Below, piece by piece: positions 16,400 to 24,667 of a stretch of DNA of 64,000 nt. Below the pieces are notes generated by a model. The model was not told where the DNA came from. It worked only from the letters and a program-made list of their open reading frames with translations, and did not search any database. The number at the start of each line of letters is the position of its first letter. The first letter of the stretch is position 1. The translations under genes were made by a program, and so were the position numbers. The DNA is taken from assembly GCF_040645615.1 (NCBI RefSeq), contig NZ_JBEYYO010000003.1, positions 310,001-374,000 on the forward strand, read 5' to 3'. The DNA comes from Glycomyces sp040645615. GTDB lineage: Bacteria > Actinomycetota > Actinomycetes > Mycobacteriales > Micromonosporaceae.

Positions 16400-17074
16400 A
16401 TGCAGCGGATCGAGATCCCCGAGGACTACGACGCCCGCCTGACCGAGGGCCGGCGGGCGGCCGCGAGTCTGCCCGCGGGGCCGGTGCGCGACGCGGTCGA
16501 GCGGGCCCTGGACCAGGCCCCGACGCGTGAGCGCTTCGAGCAGGCCGAGGCCCTCGCGGCCGAGGCCGCCGAGCTGACCGAGGACCTCCAGTCCGCCGAG
16601 TTCGACGGCACCGACGCCGACCGCGTCGCCTGGCTGCGCATCGACCTCACCGGTCGCCTGCGCTCGCTCGCCCTGAGCCCCACGATCGACCGCCTGAGCA
16701 ACCGCGCGGTGGCCGAGGCGATCGAGGCGGCCTGGACGGCGGCAGAGGCGGCCCGCTCCGAGCGCGTCCTCGACCTGGAAAAGCGCCACCCGGCGATCCT
16801 GGCCGCGCGGGTCCCCGACCCGAGGGGGGACGAGATCCGCGACCTCATCGCCAGGAGCTCGCACGAGCGGTTCGAGCACATGACCGAGGACGAGCTGTGC
16901 GCCGCGGAGGTCGACTTGGAGGGGCGGCTCACCGGGTTCCGGTTCCTGGTCCCCAACGCCACTTTGGACACTGAATGCGAGGCGCTGGCGGCACTGGCGG
17001 CGGCCACGGTCCAGGCGGCGCAGGGGAAGGCGGGCGAGCGGTTGTCGGCACTGCTGGAGCGGTACTTCGCTTGA
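16400..17074 (+). CDS. helical hypothetical protein
   Basis: A 224-residue, highly charged, alanine-rich and almost wholly helical soluble protein that I do not recognise. It has no signal peptide, membrane helix or obvious catalytic motif. Heptad-like stretches (EQAEALAAEAAELTEDLQ and later VAEAIEAAWTAAEAARSERV) suggest a coiled-coil bundle. The start is ATG 16400, with GGAAGGAAC as ribosome binding site. It lies close to the type VII secretion genes and to the divergent AfsR-type regulator, but nothing links it firmly to either. Confidence 0.65.
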   Translation: MQRIEIPEDYDARLTEGRRAAASLPAGPVRDAVERALDQAPTRERFEQAEALAAEAAELTEDLQSAEFDGTDADRVAWLRIDLTGRLRSLALSPTIDRLSNRAVAEAIEAAWTAAEAARSERVLDLEKRHPAILAARVPDPRGDEIRDLIARSSHERFEHMTEDELCAAEVDLEGRLTGFRFLVPNATLDTECEALAALAAATVQAAQGKAGERLSALLERYFA

Positions 17075-17077
17075 GAC

Positions 17078-17374
17078 TCAGGCGATCTGGACTGGGAAGA
17101 GGTCGGTCGACTCGATGACGCGGTCGCGCTCTGCGGCGCGCGCGGCCCGGCGCGGGTCGGTCATATAGGAGTCGAGGGCGGCCTGCCCGGTGAAGCGGTA
17201 CACGTGGATCTCGTGCGGCCGCCCGTCGGCGCCGTCCCCGACGACACGGGAGACGAGTGCTCCGCCGTGCTCGGGAATCAGGGCGAGAACCTCGTCCTCG
17301 TAGGCGCGCATGTCGGCTTCGAGGCCGGGACGGGCCCGCAGCGTGCAGCACAGTTCGATGGTCGAATCAGACAT
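17078..17374 (-). CDS. dimeric alpha/beta-barrel (ABM/DUF1330-like) protein
   Basis: A 98-residue protein that looks like the ferredoxin-fold monooxygenase/DUF1330 group: TIELCCTLRARPG as first strand, a helix with DEVLALIPEHGG, then EIHVYRFTGQAALDSYMTDPRR and a final FPVQI strand. Such proteins form dimers; some are cofactor-free oxygenases, and many have no known substrate. It is convergent with the 224-aa gene, three bases apart. An assembly gap starts 34 bases upstream of its ATG, so its promoter is partly missing. Confidence 0.65.
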   Translation of the reverse strand: MSDSTIELCCTLRARPGLEADMRAYEDEVLALIPEHGGALVSRVVGDGADGRPHEIHVYRFTGQAALDSYMTDPRRAARAAERDRVIESTDLFPVQIA

Positions 17375-17408
17375 GCGCCCAAGTATCACTCGCCAACCCG
17401 AACCCGGC

Positions 17409-17505
17409 NNNNNNNNNNNNNNNNNNNNNNNNNNNNNNNNNNNNNNNNNNNNNNNNNNNNNNNNNNNNNNNNNNNNNNNNNNNNNNNNNNNNNNNNNNNN
17501 NNNNN
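17409..17505. other. assembly gap (97 N)
   Basis: A run of 97 undetermined bases. The right edge is a perfect 8-bp tandem repeat, so the gap is probably a collapsed continuation of that array. Confidence 0.9.
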
Positions 17506-17610
17506 GGCGAGGCGGCGAGGCGGCGAGGCGGCGAGGCGGCGAGGCGGCGAGGCGGCGAGGCGGCGAGGCGGCGAGGCGGCGAGGCGGCGAGGCGGCGAGG
17601 CGGCGAGGCG
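17506..17610. repeat. 8-bp tandem repeat GGCGAGGC, 13 copies
   Basis: Thirteen perfect copies of GGCGAGGC fill 105 bases and run into the gap on the left. The left flank of the gap shows no copy. The regular GG pairs could allow G-quadruplex folding. All frames stay open because the unit has no stop; it is not coding evidence. Confidence 0.9.
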
Positions 17611-17711
17611 AAAGCATGGCCGGTCGCGAACAGCGCCGGTAGTGCGAACACGCGCGCGCCGCAGACCGCCGCGTGATGCTCGACACGACCGCGTCGAAAC
17701 CCGGGCGTTTC

Positions 17712-17733
17712 TGTCGTACCCGGCTGGGAGATT
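17712..17733 (+). promoter_or_regulatory. TGTCR-type box
   Basis: TGTCGTACCC, six bases, GAGATT: same layout as the boxes at 1402 and 24168. No plus-strand gene follows; a hairpin starts one base later, so any transcript would be very short. Confidence 0.3.
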
Positions 17734-17765
17734 GGGGCTTACCCACCCAAGGGTGGGCAAGCCCC
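17734..17765 (-). terminator. terminator of the type VII gene cluster
   Basis: GGGGCTT-A-CCCACCC pairs with GGGTGGG-C-AAGCCCC in a tight hairpin. It lies 58 bases past the stop of the minus-strand 129-aa gene, so it probably ends that operon. Confidence 0.6.
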
Positions 17766-17823
17766 CCACGCCAATCCGCGCAGCCCCGCCTCACGCACCT
17801 CGCGCGCCCTCCGCGCTACCCGC

Positions 17824-18213
17824 CTACCGTCCCACCTCGCCGCTTCGCTCGCCTTCCGTGCCCCGCTGCCCTCGCCGCGCCGCTCGCTCGCCTCCCGGCG
17901 CGAGCTCCGCGGAACTCACGATCAAGCCTGCGACCGTGATCGCCAGACCCGTGAGGATGCCGCAGGCGCCACCGACGATGAACAACCAGTCACCGCGCGA
18001 ATTCGCATCGGCCTGTTCTTCGTAGGAGTTGGAACCTCCGGAGTTGACATAGACGCACTTGTCGCCCTCCTCCATCTCGAGTCCGCCGCACCTGACCGTG
18101 TCATCACCGCCGAGCGTCCCGAGCATGCACGCGAGCGAGACGCCCGCGATCGCGAGACCGAACAGCACGACGATCGTCTTCGCTACCGTCCCTTGCACCT
18201 TCGGATTCGACAT
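17824..18213 (-). CDS. two-helix membrane protein of the type VII cluster
   Basis: A 129-residue protein with two clear membrane segments: AKTIVVLFGLAIAGVSLACML near residues 11-31 and WLFIVGGACGILTGLAITVAGLIV near 76-100. A polar loop of about 45 residues lies between them, with two cysteines (RCGGLEMEEGDKC). The tail is basic and Gly/Arg-rich. I do not know the family. Its ATG is two bases after the stop of the 383-aa gene, so it is the last gene of an operon with the EspC-like and PPE-like proteins. A role at the membrane for those substrates is a guess. Confidence 0.7.
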   Translation of the reverse strand: MSNPKVQGTVAKTIVVLFGLAIAGVSLACMLGTLGGDDTVRCGGLEMEEGDKCVYVNSGGSNSYEEQADANSRGDWLFIVGGACGILTGLAITVAGLIVSSAELAPGGERAARRGQRGTEGERSGEVGR

Positions 18214-18215
18214 GG

Positions 18216-19367
18216 CTACGCGTATGGGTCGTCGTCGGAGCCGATGCCCCAGACGTCCTCGTCCGGGTCCTCCAGGAGCTTCGACTCGCGCTCGGTCTCG
18301 CTGTCGCTGCCGCCCGCGCCCCGAGCGCCGCCGCCCGCGCCGCCCATCATGCCGCCCGCGCCGCCGGGCCTCCCGGCCCCGGCCGCCGCGGGGGCCGTGG
18401 GAGCCGCGAGCGTCGCTCCTCCCATGCCGCCCTGGGGGCCGACGCCCGCACCGGAAGTGAGGCCGCCGGAGCCCAGGCCGCCGACGCCGCCACCGACGCC
18501 GCCCGTGCCGAGCCCGCCGCCGGAGGCCAAGCCGCCGGTGAGGTCGTCGGCGTCGAGTTCGCTGCTGTCCCAAGGGTTGTCGTACTCGGGGAGGTCCGGC
18601 TGCCCGATGTCGCCCAGGCCCGACGGGTCCTGGGGCATCGTCGGCTGCTGCATGTCCTCGCCCGTGGGGTTCTGCTCCTGGCGCTGCTCGGCCTCCTCCT
18701 GCGCCTCCTCCTCGGGGGTCTTCTCCTCCTCTTCCTCTTCTTCCTGCTCTTCCTCGGCGGCGTCCTCTTCCTCCTCGGGGGTCTCGACGCTGTCCCCGGT
18801 CAGCTGCGGGCTGGTCGCCCCGCCCCGCTTGTCCTCCAAGGGCTGCAACGCTTCGGCGACCGCGTTGAGGACCGCGCCCGCCGCGGCGTCGGCGGCGTTG
18901 AGCAGGCCCAGCGCCGACTGGAGCTGCGCCGTCCCGGCCGCGGCCTCGGCCTGGAGCGCGGCTTCCAGGAACCCGCCGAGCGGGCCCAGCTGCGCGATCA
19001 GGGCGTGCTGCGCGGCGCTCACGGCCACCAGCGGCGCGGGCAGGACGTCGAAGCCCTTGCCCTTGAGGAACGCCTCGGTCAGCTGCATCCCCGCGCGCAC
19101 GCTGAACATCTCCGACCCGGCGGCCTGGAGCGTAGTGGCGGCGGCGTTGATCTCGCCGATGACCTGCGTGATGTGGGCGTTGACGGTGCCGACCTCTGCG
19201 TTGAACGCCTCATTCGCCGCGTCCTGCCAGTGGGCGTTGAGCTCGGTGACCTTGGTGCCGTAGTCGGTCTGGTGCGCGGCCAGGTCGCCCGCCGCGGCGG
19301 TGACCTCCATGGCGTAGCCCATGAACTCGGTGGGCTCGCCCGACATCACTTGCTCGTACGTGGGCAT
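18216..19367 (-). CDS. type VII secretion PPE/WXG-like substrate
   Basis: A 383-residue protein. Residues 1-175 are helical and alanine-rich like WXG100/PPE proteins, with a WQDAANEAF segment near 48 where the WXG turn would be. Next come a long acidic stretch (about 205-245, many Glu) and a Gly-rich low-complexity tail (about 280-355). It ends in EDVWGIGSDDDPYA. The block DNPWD...TGGLASGGGLGT and the VWG...DDP ending recur in the 516-aa protein at 19887. A GATAGGAGAAT ribosome binding site precedes ATG 19367. It lies nine bases after the EspC-like gene. No secretion machinery (EccB-E, MycP) is in the window, so export must rely on a system elsewhere. Confidence 0.75.
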   Translation of the reverse strand: MPTYEQVMSGEPTEFMGYAMEVTAAAGDLAAHQTDYGTKVTELNAHWQDAANEAFNAEVGTVNAHITQVIGEINAAATTLQAAGSEMFSVRAGMQLTEAFLKGKGFDVLPAPLVAVSAAQHALIAQLGPLGGFLEAALQAEAAAGTAQLQSALGLLNAADAAAGAVLNAVAEALQPLEDKRGGATSPQLTGDSVETPEEEEDAAEEEQEEEEEEEKTPEEEAQEEAEQRQEQNPTGEDMQQPTMPQDPSGLGDIGQPDLPEYDNPWDSSELDADDLTGGLASGGGLGTGGVGGGVGGLGSGGLTSGAGVGPQGGMGGATLAAPTAPAAAGAGRPGGAGGMMGGAGGGARGAGGSDSETERESKLLEDPDEDVWGIGSDDDPYA

Positions 19368-19376
19368 GGGATTCTC

Positions 19377-19694
19377 CTATCGGCCCGAGGGCAGGTCGCT
19401 TTGGATGCCGCTGAAGCGGGACTGGGTCTCCTTGTCGACGGTGTCGACGTCGTCGGCGCTGCCGACGACCTGCTCGCCCTGCCAGTCGAGGCGGCTCTCG
19501 ACCGCGGCGGTCACGGCCGCGAGCGCGGTCTGCCAGCGCCGCCCGGCCTCGCCGGTCGCGAAGCCGGGGTTGCGGTCGGCGGCGGACGCCGCCGGGCGCT
19601 CCACCCGTCGGGACGCGTTCTGCGCGTTCCCGGCCATGTCGCGCAGGCCGGTCCCGCCCGACCGCACGTCCTCGACGTCCATGTGCACGGTCAT
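19377..19694 (-). CDS. EspC/DUF2580-like type VII substrate
   Basis: A 105-residue helical-hairpin protein of the EspC/DUF2580 kind, small ESX-secreted partners. It begins VHMDVEDVRSGGTGLRDMA and has an RRWQTALAAVTAAVES helix in place of a strict WXG motif, as is usual for EspC-type proteins. A perfect ribosome binding site (GAAGGAGGAAG) precedes ATG 19694. It is the first gene of a three-gene minus-strand operon and probably pairs with the 383-aa product, as such genes usually come in partner pairs. Confidence 0.75.
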   Translation of the reverse strand: MTVHMDVEDVRSGGTGLRDMAGNAQNASRRVERPAASAADRNPGFATGEAGRRWQTALAAVTAAVESRLDWQGEQVVGSADDVDTVDKETQSRFSGIQSDLPSGR

Positions 19695-19886
19695 GGCTTC
19701 CTCCTTCGTTGACGCCCTCGGGGCGATCGCCCGGCGGCGATGCGCGTACTCTCCCGCGCGCCGTCACGGGTCGGTCCCGCCCGGCCGCCTCACGCGCCAT
19801 GACGGATTCGTGACGATGCGGGCTTCCATGGGGCGCACAGGATCAGGAAGCGGGCCCCGGGCCCGGATCAGGGAGGTGCGCTGCCG

Positions 19887-21437
19887 ATGACCGACGACCT
19901 GTTCGCGGCCGACGACGACGCGGGAAGCGCTGCGGAGGGAGGCTTCGTGTTCGAGGCCTCGCTGGAGCTGCCGCAGTTCGAGTTCACGCTCGCCTTCGGC
20001 GACACCCAGGCCACCGGCACCGATCGCGCGGGCTGCTCATCGGGGGACTGCCCGCACCCGGCGGCGCACCCGGCCGAAGCCGACTGGGTGCAGCTGGCCT
20101 CGGCCGTCCCGGTCGAGGGCCAGCTGCACCGCTTCAAACCGCGCTGCGAGGGCATGGCCTACCCGACCGAGGAGGACTTCCGGGCCGCCGTCGCGGCCGT
20201 GCGCCCGGCCGACGCGGACGCGTTCTCGTTGCAGCGCTTGCGCAGTGGCTGGACCGACGAGGTGGGGGGCCGGATCGGGTCGTGGCCCGAGCGGCTCAAG
20301 TCGAAGCTCGCGGCGCTGGCCGAAGGCTGGGCCGGTGAGGACTTCGACGCGTTCGCTGCGATGGCCGACCAGGCGCGGGCGCTCGCGGAGGGCGCGATCG
20401 ACGACATCGAGTCCACTGTGGCCGAATTGGAGCAGCGGGAGTCGGCGATCTACACCCTCCAGGGCGGTGACTCGGGCGAGATCCCTTACCCCGCACCGAT
20501 GGTGGGCACCGAGGGCGAGTGGTCGAACCTCAAGGCGCTGCACGTGCGGCCCGCGTGGTGGCACGGGGACTGCATCACCATGACCTGCGAGGAGGCCGAG
20601 AAGGCGCTCGAACTGGCCGGGGCCGACGCGGGCCTGGCCGGGGAGGTGCGCGAGTTCGTGGAGGAGAAGGTCGGCGCCGGGCTCCTGGGCTTGGGCACGC
20701 TGGTCTCGGAGGTGCGGGCGCTCGCGAGCGAGGAGGCGAAGACCGTGTTCGGCGAGCGGGTCGCGGCCGAGCTGGCGGCGTACGTGGAGCGCCAAGCCGC
20801 GATCGACGAGTCGATCGCCGAGAAGCGCACCGGTCAGAGCGCGGAGCTCGCGGCGGTGCAGACGACCGGCGAGGACCGGCCGTTCCCCAGCGGCGCCGAC
20901 GTGTCCTATATGGATCTCGCTGCGCCGGAGCCGGAGTTCCCCTCGCCGCCGGTCTCGCCGCAGACCACGATGGACCCGAGCCCGGTCCCGCCGGGCGGGG
21001 ACGGGACCGCGGCGGCCACGGAGAAGACCGAGGACGAGGCCGACGAGAACCCTTGGGACGACGACGAAGACGACGGTTCGCAGACCGGCGGCCTCGCCAG
21101 CGGCGGCGGCTATGGCACCGTCCCGGGCGGGGGCGGGAGCCTCGGTGCGGGCGGCGGAGGCGGGCGCCTGGGCGGCGCGGTGGGACCGGGCGCGATGGCC
21201 ACGCCGCAAGGACTGTTCGGCCCGGCCGTGACGCCGACGCCGACGTCGGGAACGAACGCAGCGAGCGGATCGCGCGGCGGCCTGTTCGGCCCGCAGGGCC
21301 AACCGGGTGCCAAGGGCGGCAAGGCCCCGGCCAAGGACGAGGAGGAGACCGAGGCCAAGGCGCCCGAGAACCTCGCCCGCCGCGAGACCGACAACGTGTG
21401 GGGCTGGGTCGCGCCCAAGGACGACCCGCACAACTGA
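19887..21437 (+). CDS. large type VII-associated protein with VWG-DDP tail
   Basis: A 516-residue protein. Residues 1-100 are a distinct domain with four cysteines near 50-57 and 90. Residues 100-340 are helical (LKSKLAALAEGWAGEDFDAF holds a WXG-like GWAGED). Then come a proline/acidic linker and a Gly-rich tail, and the ending is DNVWGWVAPKDDPHN. The stretch ENPWDDDEDDGSQTGGLASGGGYGT is close to one in the 383-aa protein on the other strand. This suggests a shared C-terminal module in otherwise different type VII substrates. It is followed by a small partner-like gene 21 bases later. Upstream (19695-19886) is the shared divergent promoter region. Confidence 0.65.
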   Translation: MTDDLFAADDDAGSAAEGGFVFEASLELPQFEFTLAFGDTQATGTDRAGCSSGDCPHPAAHPAEADWVQLASAVPVEGQLHRFKPRCEGMAYPTEEDFRAAVAAVRPADADAFSLQRLRSGWTDEVGGRIGSWPERLKSKLAALAEGWAGEDFDAFAAMADQARALAEGAIDDIESTVAELEQRESAIYTLQGGDSGEIPYPAPMVGTEGEWSNLKALHVRPAWWHGDCITMTCEEAEKALELAGADAGLAGEVREFVEEKVGAGLLGLGTLVSEVRALASEEAKTVFGERVAAELAAYVERQAAIDESIAEKRTGQSAELAAVQTTGEDRPFPSGADVSYMDLAAPEPEFPSPPVSPQTTMDPSPVPPGGDGTAAATEKTEDEADENPWDDDEDDGSQTGGLASGGGYGTVPGGGGSLGAGGGGGRLGGAVGPGAMATPQGLFGPAVTPTPTSGTNAASGSRGGLFGPQGQPGAKGGKAPAKDEEETEAKAPENLARRETDNVWGWVAPKDDPHN

Positions 21438-21458
21438 CCGCGTCAGCGAAGGAGAGAC

Positions 21459-21788
21459 ATGGGAGAGCGCGTGTTCGACTCGGCGTCGATCGCCGAGTAC
21501 CGGGAGTTCCTCTTGGAGCTGATCGACGAGTTGGAGAACGAGGTCCTGCCGGTGCTGTCGGCCGGGACCCTCAGCCGCGCACCGGCGTTCGGGGTCGCCC
21601 CCGGCGCGGCCGAGAACGCGGCGGTCCAGTACGCGCGGTTCCACACCGCGACCTGGCGCAACCTCCAGTTCCTGCGGGGGACGCTGCACGGCATGGAATC
21701 GGCGCTGGCGCAGGCCGAGAGCGGCGAGGACGAGACGTTCTTCATGGAGTTCGGCGCCTCGTTCGCGCCGAATCCGCCCGAGGCGTAG
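21459..21788 (+). CDS. small WXG100-like helical protein
   Basis: A 109-residue acidic, helical protein. Two long helices (IAEYREFLLELIDELENEVLPVL and a second after FHTATWRNLQFLRGT) resemble a WXG100 hairpin, with TWRN near the turn instead of WXG. It is cotranscribed with the 516-aa gene, behind AAGGAGAG. The likely role is a small secretion partner for the large protein; I am moderately sure only of the general class. Confidence 0.6.
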   Translation: MGERVFDSASIAEYREFLLELIDELENEVLPVLSAGTLSRAPAFGVAPGAAENAAVQYARFHTATWRNLQFLRGTLHGMESALAQAESGEDETFFMEFGASFAPNPPEA

Positions 21789-21793
21789 ACGAC

Positions 21794-21830
21794 GACGGCC
21801 TGGTCCCCGCATCGCGGGGACCAGGCCGTC
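21794..21830. terminator. bidirectional terminator
   Basis: GACGGCCTGGTCCCCGC and its exact complement form a 17-bp stem with a three-base loop (ATC). It lies between two convergent genes (stops at 21788 and 21839) and can serve both. Confidence 0.85.
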
Positions 21831-21838
21831 TCGGTTCG

Positions 21839-23677
21839 CTAGAACGCCTCGTCGGGCAGGTCCATCGCGGTCAGGTCCGCGCCTTCGGCGATCTTGCGGT
21901 CGGCGGTCAGGCGGGGCAGGACCTCCTTGGCGAAGAAGGTCGCCGCGGCGACCTTGCCGCGGTAGAAGTCGTCGTCCGCGCCGTCGTCGAGCTTGCCCTG
22001 CGCGACCTCGGCCTGGCGCAGCAGCAGCCAGCCGACCAGGAGGTCGCCGACGGCCAGCAGCAGGCGCCGCGAGTGCAGCCCGGCCTTGTACAGTTCGCGC
22101 GGCTCCCCCTCGGCCGGGCCCATCAGCGCCGGCTGGAGCGCTTCGAGGATGCCCTGCACGTCCCCGAGCGCGCGCAGCACCTTCCCGCGCACCTCCTCAA
22201 GGGACTCGTGGCCTTCCTGAGTGGACTCCATGATCTCGGAGGCGACGGCCATGAGCGCCTCGCCGTTGTCCTTGATGATCTTGCGGAACAGGAAGTCCAG
22301 GCTCTGGATCGCGGTGGTGCCCTCGTAGAGCGTGTCGATCTTCGCGTCGCGGACGTACTGCTCCAGCGGGTAGTCCTGGAGGTAGCCCGAGCCGCCGAAC
22401 GTCTGGAGCGACTCCGAGCTCAGCAGGTCGTAGGCCCGCTCCGAACCGCAGCCCTTGACGATCGGCAGCAGCAGGTCGTTGATCCTCTTCGCGGTCTCGG
22501 CCGCGTCCTCGTCGCCGTCGGCCTCGGCCAGCGCCGCCTTGTCCTGCCAGGAGGCGGTGTAGGAGACGAGCGCGCGCAGGCCCTCGGTGTAGCTCTTCTG
22601 CATCAGCAGCGAGCGGCGCACGTCGGGGTGCTTGATGATCGGCACGCGCGGCGCGGTCTTGTCGGTCGACTGGAGCAGGTCGGCGCCCTGGATGCGGCTC
22701 TTGGCGTAGTCGAGCGCGTTGAGGTAGCCGGTGGAGAGCGTGGCGATGGCCTTGGTGCCCACCATCATCCGCGCGTATTCGATGATGAGGAACATCTGGC
22801 GGATGCCCTCGTGCTTCTCGCCGAGCAGCCAGCCCTTGGCCGGGGACTTGTCCCCGAAGGTGAGCTCGGCCGTGGCCGAGACCTTCAGGCCCATCTTGTG
22901 CTCGATGTTGGTGACGTTCACGCCGTTGCGCGCGCCCAGTTCCCCGGTCTCGGGGTCGAACTCGTACTTGGGGACGATGAACAGGCTCAGGCCCTTGGTG
23001 CCGGGGCCGCCGACGCCCTCTTCGCCCACCGGGCGCGCGAGCACGTAGTGGATGATGTTGTCGGTCATGTCCTGGTCGCCCGAGGTGATGAACCGCTTGA
23101 CGCCTTCGAGGTGCCACGAGCCGTCGGGCTGCTTGTAGGCCTTGGTGGTGCCCGCGCCGACGTCGGAGCCCGCGTCGGGCTCAGTGAGGACCATCGTGGC
23201 GCCCCAGCCCTTCTCGACGAAGAGCTTGGCCCATTCCTTCTGCTCGTCGGTGCCTTCGCGGTAGGCGCTGTGCGCGAACGAGGAGCCGGCGGCGTACATC
23301 CACAGGGCCGGGTTGGAGCCCAGCACGAGCTCGGCGAGCGACCACCAGAGCATGCGGGGGGCCACGGTGCCGCCGAGGACCTCGGGGAGGTCCAGGCGCC
23401 AGTACTCGGCGTCGATGAAGGCCTTGTAGGACTTCTTGAACGATTCGGGGAGGGTCACCGAGTTGGTGGCCAGGTCGAATACGGGCGGGTTGCGGTCGCC
23501 GTCGACGAAGCTGGCCGCCAGTTCCTCCTCTGACAGGCGCGCCAGCTCGGCCAGGATCTCGCGGGCCGTGGCCTGGTCCAGGTCGGCGAAGCTCGGGTGG
23601 TCGAGAATCTTGTCCGCCCCGAAGACCTCGAAGAGATTGAACTCCAGGTCTCGGAGGTTGTGGCGGAAGTGCGTCAT
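21839..23677 (-). CDS. FadE5-like acyl-CoA dehydrogenase
   Basis: A 612-residue flavoenzyme that oxidises acyl-CoA in beta-oxidation. The length and extended C-terminal domain match the FadE5 group of mycobacteria (about 611 residues) rather than the usual 380-residue enzymes. Visible parts include MVLTEPDAGSDVGAGTT (FAD-side loop), WHLEGVKRFITSGDQD, and a long MLWWSLAELVLGSNP segment. Near 440 is LQTFGGSGYLQDYPLEQYVRDAKIDTLYEGTT, the typical flavin-binding end of the core. The catalytic base is probably the Glu in LYEGTT. Two TTAC-N6-GTAA operators lie upstream, so a TetR-type lipid-responsive repressor probably controls it; the repressor is not in the window. Confidence 0.9.
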   Translation of the reverse strand: MTHFRHNLRDLEFNLFEVFGADKILDHPSFADLDQATAREILAELARLSEEELAASFVDGDRNPPVFDLATNSVTLPESFKKSYKAFIDAEYWRLDLPEVLGGTVAPRMLWWSLAELVLGSNPALWMYAAGSSFAHSAYREGTDEQKEWAKLFVEKGWGATMVLTEPDAGSDVGAGTTKAYKQPDGSWHLEGVKRFITSGDQDMTDNIIHYVLARPVGEEGVGGPGTKGLSLFIVPKYEFDPETGELGARNGVNVTNIEHKMGLKVSATAELTFGDKSPAKGWLLGEKHEGIRQMFLIIEYARMMVGTKAIATLSTGYLNALDYAKSRIQGADLLQSTDKTAPRVPIIKHPDVRRSLLMQKSYTEGLRALVSYTASWQDKAALAEADGDEDAAETAKRINDLLLPIVKGCGSERAYDLLSSESLQTFGGSGYLQDYPLEQYVRDAKIDTLYEGTTAIQSLDFLFRKIIKDNGEALMAVASEIMESTQEGHESLEEVRGKVLRALGDVQGILEALQPALMGPAEGEPRELYKAGLHSRRLLLAVGDLLVGWLLLRQAEVAQGKLDDGADDDFYRGKVAAATFFAKEVLPRLTADRKIAEGADLTAMDLPDEAF

Positions 23678-23690
23678 TGCGGGTCCTCCA

Positions 23691-23729
23691 TTACTCGGTG
23701 GTAACCACCATCATATTACCCGCGAGTAA
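23691..23729 (-). promoter_or_regulatory. two TTAC-N6-GTAA operators
   Basis: TTACTCGGTGGTAA (23691-23704) and TTACCCGCGAGTAA (23716-23729) stand 25 bases apart, start to start, in the promoter region of the acyl-CoA dehydrogenase. The first overlaps the palindrome GGTGGTAACCACC. The form is typical for a TetR-family fatty-acid regulator. Confidence 0.6.
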
Positions 23730-24302
23730 GTACCTCAAGCTTCCCGCGCTTCCAGGACGAAGCTATCGGGGTCGAACGCCTCACAGCCAGCGTTCGGGCA
23801 GCGTGTCGCGGGCGGATTCGGCGGGGTTGGAGTCGCGTCGCCGGGCGGGCGGGGGTCGCGTCTGACCGTTGGGCGTGAGCGGGCGGACCGAGGTGTTCGA
23901 CGGAGCGGGCGCACGGGCCGGGCGATTCGAGATCGCTCCTCGATTCGGCGTCATGGGCGGGCCGGGGGCGCGTCGACTTGGGGAGTAGGGCGCCCGGCGT
24001 CCTTCGATCGGGTGAGCGTGACGGAAATTCGAGACACGCCGTAACCTGCGCACCCGTGCCTCGTTGAACCGTGCAACAGACCGCTTGTGCGACGGCAGAC
24101 GCGCGGGCGGGGTGGAAGGAACCGGATCGTCCCGAGCAGGACCGCGAATCACAATTCGCGGGCGGAATGTCATACCCGGCCCGTAACGTTTAAGACAACA
24201 CCACCAACGCCCGTAACACCAACACCGTCGCACCGCACCACTGCGGCACACAACACCACCGATCGCCACCGGGAAACAGGACCAGGAACCAGGGAGCCCC
24301 CC
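23730..24302. other. intergenic region before the 48-aa gene
   Basis: No supported gene. From about 24190 the plus strand becomes rich in A and C and poor in G (ACACCAACACC-like), as in an unstructured 5' leader running from the box at 24168 to the small gene at 24303. Confidence 0.4.
24168..24189 (+). promoter_or_regulatory. TGTCR-type box with good -10
   Basis: TGTCATACCC, six bases, then TAACGT, the best -10-like hexamer among the boxes of this type here. It points to the 48-codon gene 114 bases downstream. Confidence 0.45.
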
Positions 24303-24449
24303 ATGATCCGCGCCGTCGCCGTCCGATTCGCCGCCCGCGCCAAGCCCGCCTACGTGGGCCGCCATCGCCGGGCCAAGCCAGTCCTCCAACGAGTCTTCCG
24401 CATGCCCGCCCAGGCTTCTGGGCCGGCCGCCGAGATGATCGAGCACTAA
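24303..24449 (+). CDS. 48-residue basic hypothetical protein
   Basis: A short basic peptide with Arg and Lys spread through it (RFAARAKPAYVGRHRRAKPVLQRVFR) and no acidic residue before its last few. An AGGGAG ribosome binding site lies seven bases upstream of ATG 24303. A box of the DNA-damage promoter layout is upstream, and the leader is C/A-rich. I do not recognise it. The basic charge would fit a nucleic-acid-binding peptide, but that is speculation. From 24450 to 24667 there is no gene that I can support. Confidence 0.5.
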   Translation: MIRAVAVRFAARAKPAYVGRHRRAKPVLQRVFRMPAQASGPAAEMIEH

Positions 24450-24667
24450 AGCCGCAGGTCCGGGCAGCGTCGAGTTCGCGGCCCGGGCCGATTCGGAGCG
24501 AGCCGGTTGGGCTTCACCCGAGCCCGTCGGCTCGATTCGGATCGGGGAGATCCGTCGCCGTCCGCGCCGGGTCGAGCCGACTCGGTCGAGAGGCCGGGCC
24601 GATCAGGCGCCGTCCGCGCCGAGCCGGTTCAGGGCGACGACGCCGATCCGGCCTCGCCCAGGTCGGC

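Noticed and set aside
17824..21788. A complete type VII secretion locus
   Set aside because: Only substrate-like and membrane genes are present; no EccA-E or MycP gene is seen, so I call it a substrate cluster only.
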